Origin: Maratus speciosus
Lineage: Eukaryota; Arthropoda; Arachnida; Araneae; Salticidae
NCBI GenBank assembly: GCA_963932465.1
Contig: OZ010792.1
Coordinates: 283,509,836 to 283,573,835 of the forward strand
Length of the DNA: 64,000 nucleotides
Direction of reading: 5' to 3'
A model generated the notes under the pieces. It did no database searches. It had not been told where the DNA came from and saw only the letters and a program-made list of their open reading frames with translations. Position 1 is the stretch's first letter. The number at the start of each line of letters is the position of its first letter. The position numbers and the translations under genes were made by a program. Shown one piece after another: positions 56,600 through 64,000 of the stretch.

Positions 56600-57305
56600 A
56601 TACCATTTACACTTATTCTAAAAATCTATTAACAAACAATTTTCAGTTACATTAAAATCGTTTCCTTTTGGAGAGGAAAAGTGCTGCTTGCCAAATCGCT
56701 TGACGCTTTCGTCTTTTCACGCCAAATATTCGAAAGTATTTTATTTTTTTGCAGACTTTCTACTGTAACTTCGCCGCTAAATTTGACTGATCCTTTATTA
56801 CATAACATAAGTAGTTTAATTTGTATTTTTTTTTTCAAAATATTCTGAGTATGCCCAGTAAGGAGACCTTCCTTGTCAGTGGTCTCAATTAGCTTTAAGA
56901 TTGGGGTTAATTTACTTTTAATTGGGGTTAATGAAACTTTTCTCTGAACCAGTATTTTACCTCTTTTTCGGTAGTAAATCGGTGTTTTCCTATTGCAATC
57001 TGATGAATATCTAAGCCTTATCAATTGTAGCTACCTATTTCCATTTCTCACCTGCCAAATAATTTTTACACAACAGTCTGCACATAGTATTATGCCGAAA
57101 AACATTAGGCGGTGAACGTAAGTTTGTTGTTGTTGTTGTTGTTCTTTTGATTAGCTTTAAATAAGACTTTATAATTTTGTTTACAGTTCCCATCGAGATT
57201 TTTAAAGATTTTGCGATAGTTCTTTGGGAGGTTGGATTTTCTTTTAAAACATGAAATGCGACTTTAGATATGATGCGGTTTTTCTTGGCTATCTGTTCAT
57301 TTTAT
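56600..57305 (-). pseudogene. Mariner-type transposase relic (HTH plus DDE fragments)
   Basis: The minus strand from about 57,295 reads KKNRIISKVAFHVLKENPTS then QRTIAKSLKISMGTVNKIIK, a clear helix-turn-helix of Tc1/mariner type. After frame breaks and a CAA repeat, 57,024-56,647 gives SSDCNRKTPIYYRKRGKILV (family: a D.CNK.RPI.Y..RG motif after the first catalytic block) and a late IWREKTKASSDLASSTFPL, resembling the HQDKASSH.S..T.-FL block around the second catalytic Asp, with that Asp not clearly preserved. Several stops break it. Subfamily assignment is from memory, so moderate confidence. Confidence 0.6.
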
Positions 57306-57350
57306 CTTTTTCCCAGTCAATTGTAAACTTTAACGTTTTTTTGCCTTTTT

Positions 57351-57865
57351 AACACTTTCCAACAAAGTTGAAAAGTGTTTATGCATTCGGTTTGTCTGGC
57401 CGTCAGTCCGTCTGACCGTCTGGCCACGACCTAACTCCTGTAAATATACTCGGATTTTCATGCAATTGATAAACATTATTTGGGGTCACCAAAGCATGTC
57501 TGGTATTGTATATGAAGTATGTGGGATTAATAGTTCATTTACAAGGCCATTCAAAAGAATTCCGTTACATTATAGTCAATGGAGAAAAATCGTTTACAGT
57601 GTGTTTTAATGACATTACGCTATTTCAAATGTATTGGAATTGATATAAATCACTGAATTTCACTACAGATGATTACTACAACAGGAAATACAATATATAC
57701 AGGGCCGTTCAAAGAATTTGGATAATTTTCCGATTGTAGATGGAAACAGCTGAAATTGGCTTTTCAAATGTGTTATGCGTTTCCATATGGTTGAGTTAGA
57801 TAATATTTTAACTTATTAAACGATGCAGTTTTGCATCATTATTCTGAATGTGTTGGAAAGTGTTT
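57351..57865. mobile_element. AACACTTTCCAACA-ended MITE
   Basis: AACACTTTCCAACAAAGTTG at the left and TGTGTTGGAAAGTGTTT at the right, 515 bp, the most compact copy of this family. It carries GTCTG-type repeats after the left end and the ATTCCGTTACATTATAGTC module. No coding. Confidence 0.75.
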
Positions 57866-59031
57866 CTTAATATATGCATGACGCATGATTTTTTCTTTCT
57901 TGTTTAATAATTAAGAGCAAACACATCGCCTTCGATTCATATTTTTCTTTTTAAGACATTTTAAAGAAAATAATATTTTTAATGAGCAGGCGATAATTAT
58001 ACCTTGTTTCGAATTGATACCAAACAGGGTTTTTTTTTCTTTTTTCATTTAAATTTAAATCATAGAGGAAATCAAAATGGTTATAAAAATGGGTGGTCAC
58101 CCATCGTAGTAGGAATTTGTAAGGAGAAAAAAAAAGACAGGAAAAGGTGAAATTAAAGATTATTTATAACTCCTAAATTTCTAAAGATAAGAAGGTAGAA
58201 AGTTAGAAAATTTAAATTCCTCTCATGCCTATTATAAAGTGCATCATAGTTCAGTTGGTTCTATTTCATATGCACTAATATCATGACGAGCCCTATCACG
58301 CCTTTATATAAATTTCTTAATTGCAAAGAGGAAGAAATGCATAAAAAGATTAAACTAGAGATTGTATATTCCTCTAACCATATTTCTAAAGACAAGGCGT
58401 GATACGAAATTTACGGTAGAAGATATATGCGATATATATTTGTACAACATTATTAGTCGATATATATGAGAAATGCACAATTCCTCTCTTTATCCGTAGA
58501 CGTACAATACAACACAAACGGCCGGCTACTCAAACGCCCACTAGGCCTGCCAGTGACTTTGGTAACTATGGTTTCCTCATGAACCGTTAGCATGATTTCT
58601 CAATAACACTAAACGTGGGATGAATATTGGTCGATTACCAATAATCATACATGTATTTATTTGCATACACATCAAAAAATGAAATAAAACCAGCTTTTCA
58701 TATTCCTCATATTCTAATACGGACACATATTCTAAGTGATAGCACGTGTTCTTTGCGCCTGATGAAGAAATACAAAGTTCTTTTGAAAGTCCTTGCGCAT
58801 CTCTTAATTTTATGGTGTTATTAAGACGTTTTTTGCCATTATCTGTGTATTACAAAAGTTTGTTCGAACTTTTTAATTTCTCTGCCTGCCTGATTATACA
58901 TTAAATCTTTCTAGTGTAGATTAAACCTACTGAACTTGTGGCTTCGATGCCTTGCTTACTTATTGCTGAAAACCCATAAATGAATTGTAGAAAATGTATC
59001 ATGGGGACGTGATATTACTAACGACATATAT
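57866..59031. other. No gene seen
   Basis: AT-rich; no coding or element structure recognised. Confidence 0.5.
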
Positions 59032-59215
59032 CAGGGTTTGTACGAATCAAGGAATTCAGGGGATTTTAGGTGTTTCAGTACCAGAAATTTCGTAAAGTAC
59101 TGGTCGCTATATCTGAAAATGTTTTTCTTTTTTTTTTTAATTAAATAAGGCAAATATTACTTTACGAAAATTCAGGTAAAATGTCCTTGAAAGTCCTTGA
59201 ACCGTACGAACCATG
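59032..59215. mobile_element. Short hAT-like MITE
   Basis: CAGGGTTTGTACGAA on the left and CCGTACGAACCATG on the right. Internal GTCCTTGAAAGTCCTTGAA repeat. The 8-bp duplication is not clearly preserved. Confidence 0.6.
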
Positions 59216-60150
59216 CATGTGTATGAGAATAAAAAAAATAACTGTTGATAACTCTTTTTATTATAATACTAGAGGGCTCTGCCCCCTGCAAGCTACGCTC
59301 GCCAACCCCCGTTTAGACACCGCAGAATTTAAAAGCACGCTAATTTGATCGGTTTCATAAAAATTAGAGAAGATTGAATTATAATGAAAAAACCTATAGC
59401 GATCTTCCTGTAAACGGGTTTCCACTCAATTCCCTTTGATTGCGAAAATTTAAGGCCGAATCAGCTACTGTTAAGATATCTAATAGTTGTTTTCGTGTTT
59501 GATTAAAGAAGATTAGTTAATCATTTGAAAAGAATCTAAAATAAAATGAATTAAGTAAACAGAGTCTTTGCCTCCCGGTATTTTTTAATAGCGTTATAAA
59601 ACGATTGACATAATACAATTTACTACAATTACTACAATTTACTGCTTTAACCCCATCGAGGGCGGTGGTTTATTTTTGGACCACTTAATTTTAATTATTA
59701 AATGCAATATAGGCACCAGAATATTGGAATGAAAATTTTCCTTTTATTAAGTAAGTGAACAAAAAGGAAAAAGGTCCACCATTGTTGTCGTGTGCATTTT
59801 TTTAAGCTCCTGATTTAAAGTTCTTTTTATCGGTAAATATCTGATCCAGTTCTGATTTTGTGGCATATTTCTTTTATATATGTTAATGTACTTATCTGAT
59901 AAAATTTATGTTTAATTTTATAAACTATTTCTTTACTTAATTTAACTTTGATTTTTTTCGTTTCTATCCGGCTCGCCGGTAGACACGCCATGTTTAAGTG
60001 ACTTTTTGTTTTGCTATTTTCTTATATTAATTATTCATTTAACTGTTTAAACCCCTTCTGTAAAGAAGTATACTTACATTCTCTTTCTTATCGCTGTATT
60101 AGTTTTCTATTTACTGTATTTATTTAGCAATTATCTATTTTTCAAGTTTT
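59216..60150. other. No gene; MITE end
   Basis: TTAA at 59,647 followed by CCCCATCGAGGGCGGTGG matches the left end of the 43,001 MITE, but the right end was not found. GGGCTCTGCCCCC at 59,276 recalls 45,932. Confidence 0.45.
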
Positions 60151-60936
60151 TGCTTATGGGTGGTCACATTTCGTCTACATTTGTTATGGTGGCCATTTTG
60201 TAGCTGTGTTGTGTTGAGTAGTTTGTGTGCTGTCTTTCAGTATTTATTTTTATCTGGTTACTTGTGTTTTGCGCGTTGTCTAGTTCTGTTACTGGTTTAG
60301 TTGTATCTCTCGCATCTTTGGAGTACCGTTTATAATTGTGGTTCTTTTTGGTTTATTTGCGATCACGTGTCAGGGTTGGAGCCTTTTAAATTTTTCATGG
60401 GCAATCTTGCTTTTGGTCTTATTGAGTATATAGTGTTTATGTTACTAATGGAGTTGTCATAGTTACGGTTGAATCGGTTGCAGTATTATTAGTTTAGTTG
60501 TTAAATTATTTTTGTATATATTGGTTACCTCGGTGATTTTGATTATTAGTAGTAATATTATTGGTCTAACTGTGCTGGTTTGTCTAACTGTGGCCTCCTT
60601 TGTTGGTAGGCCGGTTACTGAGCTGTGTCATTATCAGTTTGTGTCACATGAGTAGGGACTTTTTTGTATCTGTAGTATTGTGTGATTAATTGGCTGATTT
60701 CTAGTGGATATTCATTGGTGATTGGATTAGGCTGTCTACTTTGTCATTCGGTTGGATCAATAGGTTTGTTTCAGACCATTGGTCCGTACTACATAAGGTG
60801 AAAGTTTATTCTGACTGTTACCTGCCCTTGGTGGATCGTCGGTAGTTTGGTTTTCATAGGGTAGAGGGTCATTTGGTGTGTTTTGTCTTGGTTTTTCTTG
60901 TGTTTTAGAGTACTTTTGGTGCCTTTCGGAGTAATT

Positions 60937-61965
60937 ATGGCTAATGATGATGTAGATAAATGGATCAAAGAGGTTGAGGGAAAGAAATTTATAACACTGG
61001 TAATAGATATGCATGCTAAGATTATGGATCTATTGGAATATAAAAGATCAAAGGATCACAAAATTACGATGCCTTTAGTGGCAAATATAAAGAAGGCCAT
61101 GGATTTTCTACTTAAACAATGTACCGAAATTAGTGAGGAGAGTAAAGTGATGAAAACAAGATTGGAGGACAGAGATGAATATACAAAGATGTTGAGTGAC
61201 CTGGCGCAGAAAATCACAAGACCATCTATTGACTCGGTTGATGAGATGCCGGTCAAGGAAAAGGAGACACAACAGAAGAGAAGGGAGGAATTCTCTGTAA
61301 TAATAACACCTAATACTGAGAATCAGGATATGGATGTGGTTAAGGATAAAGTTAAGGAAATTCGTAAAGGCAGAAGTAATCTCCCGACCCCTAATGACGT
61401 AATTGTTACAAAATCTAATCAAGTTATTCTGAAATATCGTAATAAAAAAGAAGTTGAGATAATGAAAGATTCGCTAACGGAGGCACAGGAAATCAAGAAT
61501 ATGGCAAAGGTAAATGTACCGGTTAGGCGAAGGGACAGAGTATTGATCCTAAGTGTGGACCCAAAGTTAGATGAGGAGGAGGTTGGGAGAGAGGTTGAGA
61601 GGCTTTTGCGGGGAATGGATGCAGATATATCTAGTGGCAGTTTTAAAGAAAGACTGTTGACTGCTCATCTTGAGGGTACTACACGTTCTCTTATTGAAGG
61701 ATTTTTATATAAGTCGGATGCTGAAGTAAGAATAATAAGAAAAATACAAACGAAACAAGGAAAGAATAACTGGTTGTTAGATGTGGATGCCGACAGCAAA
61801 CACGCCCTCCTTGGACTCCGCCGCATCTGCATTGATTTTGAAAGATACCGCGTGGTTGAGTTTATCTCAATCACGCGTTGTTTCAAGTGTCAAAAATTTG
61901 GGCATATGGCAAATAAATGTAGTGAAGCAACCCATTGTGTAAAATGTGCCGGGACCATGTGTTGA
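60937..61965 (+). pseudogene. LINE ORF1 (gag-like, zinc knuckles), one frameshift
   Basis: I prefer ATG at 60,937 (MANDDVDKWIKEVEGKKF) over the upstream in-frame ATG at 60,883, whose added residues are hydrophobic and lie in the G/T-rich leader. A charged, coiled-coil-prone middle is followed by an RNA-binding-like region (RRRDRVLILSVDPKLDEEEV) and the zinc knuckle CFKCQKFGHMANKC. The next knuckle begins CVKC and the frame closes at 61,963-61,965. One base further on, another frame continues with HVLKDC and CCANCYFNDAGGECSHR up to TAA at 62,103-62,105, so a single-base loss in a G-run near 61,950 is likely. ORF1 protein binds element RNA. The break could be real or a sequencing error. Confidence 0.85.
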
Positions 61966-62079
61966 AAGACTGTAAATCGGAAACCTTATGTTGCGCCAAT
62001 TGCTATTTCAACGATGCTGGTGGAGAATGTAGTCACAGGGCAGATAGTAGTGGTTGTCCAGTCTTCCTGAGTTATAGGG

Positions 62080-64000
62080 ATGGACTATTGCCGAACCGTA
62101 GTTAAGGGCACGCTTGGTGGCCCCTCTGTTGGTAATTTGAATGTGTTGCAAATTAATCTTCACCACTGTAATGATGCAAATGAAGCTTTATTTAACTATG
62201 CTATTAATAATAACATTGATATAATTTTATGCCAGGATCCTTACATTCTTGATGGTACTGCCCCTGGTATTCCACCAGAATGGATTATCTTTTATTCTAA
62301 CTCATTTAATGCTGCTGTCATTTTTACTAATAGGGAATATGCCACGATCAGTAATTTGGTATTAGATAATGCTGTGTTTGTATCTTTAAATGTAAATAAT
62401 GATAAAATTTTCATTGGTTCGCAATATTCTCCCCCAAGCGGAAATATAGATAAAGACTTTGAAGATATTGGCGAACATTTCCAGAATTTTGACAAAGTAC
62501 TATTAGCAGGGGACTTTAATGTTCCATTACTGGACTTGGGATATACTTATCAATCCGTGAGAACTGATGTGTTCCTGGAACATCTCTTGGAGAAAGATCT
62601 GCGGATTATAAATGATACTGATGCCGCTCATACATTTGTTCAAGGTTCGCTGAAGGGTAGACCCGATTTAACATTGGGAGGTCTCGAGATCTGTGGAAAG
62701 ATTGAAAATTGGTATGTCGACGAAAAGAATTACTCATTCAGTGACCATAGATATATAAGATATTCTCTGGGTTACGTTGCCTCTAATAAGACGAATCAAC
62801 GATACAAGACCAAAAATAAGAGTTTCAGAAAATTCAATGATAATATTAAGAAAAAGGAAGATTACTGGTTGAACGAACTCCTGAAAATTAAGAATACAGA
62901 AGACTTGGAAAAACATGTGAATCAATTCGTGGAAGAGGTGTCCGATATCACAAGGGGATGCTTTAGGAAAGGAAGTCTATCACATAAACCAACGGTGAAA
63001 TGGTATTCAGAAGAGTTAAGGATCGAAAGAAACAGAGTTGCTGCCATGTATAGAAGGTGTGTTAAAAATCCGGAAGATGTAGATATGAGAGAAACCTATA
63101 AGAAATATAAAAGGGAATACAATAGAAATGTGAAGAACGCTAAAAGAGAATCGTGGAAAAATTTTTGTCAGAAGACAAATCAATCGTTTGGAAATTTATA
63201 CAAGTATATTTCTGGTAAGACGAGGAAATGTACAGACTTCATATTTACCAGATTAGAAGAATCACAACCCTTTGATACATATGATGATGTGGCAAGGACA
63301 TTGATGGCAGAACACTTTGGTATTGACGAAGTTCCGGGGAATATTTATGAGTTTATCTCGGATAAGATCGAAGAAGATGGATTTATGGAGGTAACAACGA
63401 GAGAATTGAAATACGTAATGAGCAAACAAGAAAATAATAAGGCACCAGGCTGTGACAACTTAGATGCTTTGATAGTCAAAAATATTTGTAGAACCAATGT
63501 GAATTATGTCAAGAAACTATTTGGAAAATGTCTGAAACATGGTCACTTCCCAGAGGCATGGAAATCTGGTAAGGTGATTTTCTTCCGTAAAAGGAACAAA
63601 GATGGTAGGTCTGCCAGGTCATACCGACCGATAACTTTGTTATGTATTTTTGGTAAGCTCCTTGAACGGTTAATTAAAATTAGAATTATGCCGAAGCTGG
63701 AAAAAGAAGAATTTTGGGATAATGGTCAACATGGATTCAGAGAAAGAAGGAGCACTATCACAGCTTTGGAAGATCTAAGAGAAAGAATTCGCATAAATCT
63801 GTATAATTATAAATATTTTGCAATGACGTCGGTTGATATACAGGCAGCATTTGATGCGGTGGATTGGCAGATATTGGCTATGTTGATAGATGGGTTACCA
63901 ATAGCTCAATACTTAAAGAATATTCTGAAAAATTATATATCACGTAGAAGAATAGGATTTAGTTTCACGTATGGAATTATCTGGTATACATTATTTAAAG
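62080..64000 (+). CDS. LINE ORF2: AP-type endonuclease and reverse transcriptase, partial
   Basis: Open without any stop from ATG 62,080 to the window edge (640 codons). Residues 1-230 form the endonuclease: NLNVLQINLHHC, ILCQDPYI, LLAGDFNVP (GDFN), GRPDLTLGG and FSDHRYIRY (SDH). A linker with many Lys/Arg follows (RCVKNPEDVDMRETYKKYKR). RT starts about residue 450: NNKAPGCDNLDALIVKN, SYRPITLLCIFGKLLERLIK, QHGFRERRSTITALEDLRE and motif A VDIQAAFDAVDW. Motif C (x-x-DD) and the C-terminal Cys region lie past 64,000. The enzyme nicks DNA and primes reverse transcription there. ORF2 overlaps the alternative-frame end of ORF1 (to 62,105) by 26 bases, suggesting coupled translation. All catalytic motifs visible are intact. 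Confidence 0.92.
   Translation, partial: MDYCRTVVKGTLGGPSVGNLNVLQINLHHCNDANEALFNYAINNNIDIILCQDPYILDGTAPGIPPEWIIFYSNSFNAAVIFTNREYATISNLVLDNAVFVSLNVNNDKIFIGSQYSPPSGNIDKDFEDIGEHFQNFDKVLLAGDFNVPLLDLGYTYQSVRTDVFLEHLLEKDLRIINDTDAAHTFVQGSLKGRPDLTLGGLEICGKIENWYVDEKNYSFSDHRYIRYSLGYVASNKTNQRYKTKNKSFRKFNDNIKKKEDYWLNELLKIKNTEDLEKHVNQFVEEVSDITRGCFRKGSLSHKPTVKWYSEELRIERNRVAAMYRRCVKNPEDVDMRETYKKYKREYNRNVKNAKRESWKNFCQKTNQSFGNLYKYISGKTRKCTDFIFTRLEESQPFDTYDDVARTLMAEHFGIDEVPGNIYEFISDKIEEDGFMEVTTRELKYVMSKQENNKAPGCDNLDALIVKNICRTNVNYVKKLFGKCLKHGHFPEAWKSGKVIFFRKRNKDGRSARSYRPITLLCIFGKLLERLIKIRIMPKLEKEEFWDNGQHGFRERRSTITALEDLRERIRINLYNYKYFAMTSVDIQAAFDAVDWQILAMLIDGLPIAQYLKNILKNYISRRRIGFSFTYGIIWYTLFK

Larger units (their letters stand above)
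60150..64000 (+). mobile_element. R1-like non-LTR retrotransposon (LINE), 3' part beyond window
   Basis: A G/T-rich untranslated-looking stretch (about 60,150-60,936) precedes ORF1 and ORF2. The 5' end is uncertain. The layout (ORF1 with zinc knuckles, then ORF2 with an AP-type endonuclease followed by RT, with ORF2 starting inside the end of ORF1's alternative frame) fits the R1/LOA group. It runs off the window at 64,000. It is the best-preserved element here. Confidence 0.85.

Noticed and set aside
1..64000. Host exons or a host gene
   Set aside because: Every longer open frame either matches an element protein or lacks any recognised domain; no splice-linked exon series was evident by eye, though short exons in large introns cannot be excluded.

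Overview
This window is AT-rich, repeat-saturated eukaryotic DNA. I find no cellular protein-coding gene in it. Everything recognisable is a transposable element, an element fragment or simple repeat. The mix (mariner, pogo/Tigger, hAT and piggyBac-type elements, Penelope, Ty3/gypsy, an R1-like LINE and a tRNA-derived SINE) fits an arthropod, plausibly an arachnid. That assignment rests on general resemblance, not on a diagnostic gene.

Layout. 0.5-0.7 kb: an internally deleted mariner-type transposase. 1.85-8.38 kb: a TA-flanked inverted-repeat element that has received a pogo-like element (2.79-4.46 kb) and a 3.4 kb element with ATAGGCGTAACC ends (4.74-8.13 kb), the latter holding a degenerate ~34-bp tandem array. 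8.75-8.98 kb: a TTAA-flanked piggyBac-type MITE. 10.95-13.59 kb: an element with long terminal inverted repeats carrying a broken copy of a PIN-like protein family that ends in a TSO1-like CXC cysteine cluster. 13.9-16.2 kb: a 2.3 kb element with palindromic AGACACTTAAGTGTCT-type subterminal motifs. 17.2-18.2 kb: a Tigger-like element.

18.99-32.31 kb is a multi-level nest. A hAT-type element contains a complete but dead Ty3/gypsy retrotransposon on the minus strand (19.07-31.26 kb, two 266-bp LTRs about 3% apart). The gypsy integrase core is replaced by about 7.9 kb of further repeats: fold-backs, a module array at 23.4-24.95 kb, a hAT MITE with a perfect 8-bp target duplication, and a SINE with an 11-bp duplication.

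32.3-60 kb: short MITEs, Penelope 3' ends arranged as inverted pairs (33.1-33.4 and 50.4-51.7 kb), a deleted mariner (33.78-34.67 kb), Tigger elements (36.0-37.2 and 55.1-55.7 kb), a 1-kb hAT element with an 8-bp duplication (37.3-38.3 kb), tandem repeats, and a mariner pseudogene at 56.6-57.3 kb.

60.2-64 kb: the youngest-looking element, an R1-like LINE on the plus strand. ORF1 has one apparent frameshift. ORF2 (endonuclease plus reverse transcriptase) is open from 62,080 to the window edge. Apart from this LINE, no element here could plausibly supply its own enzymes. Most coordinates of element ends are read from inverted repeats and target duplications by eye.
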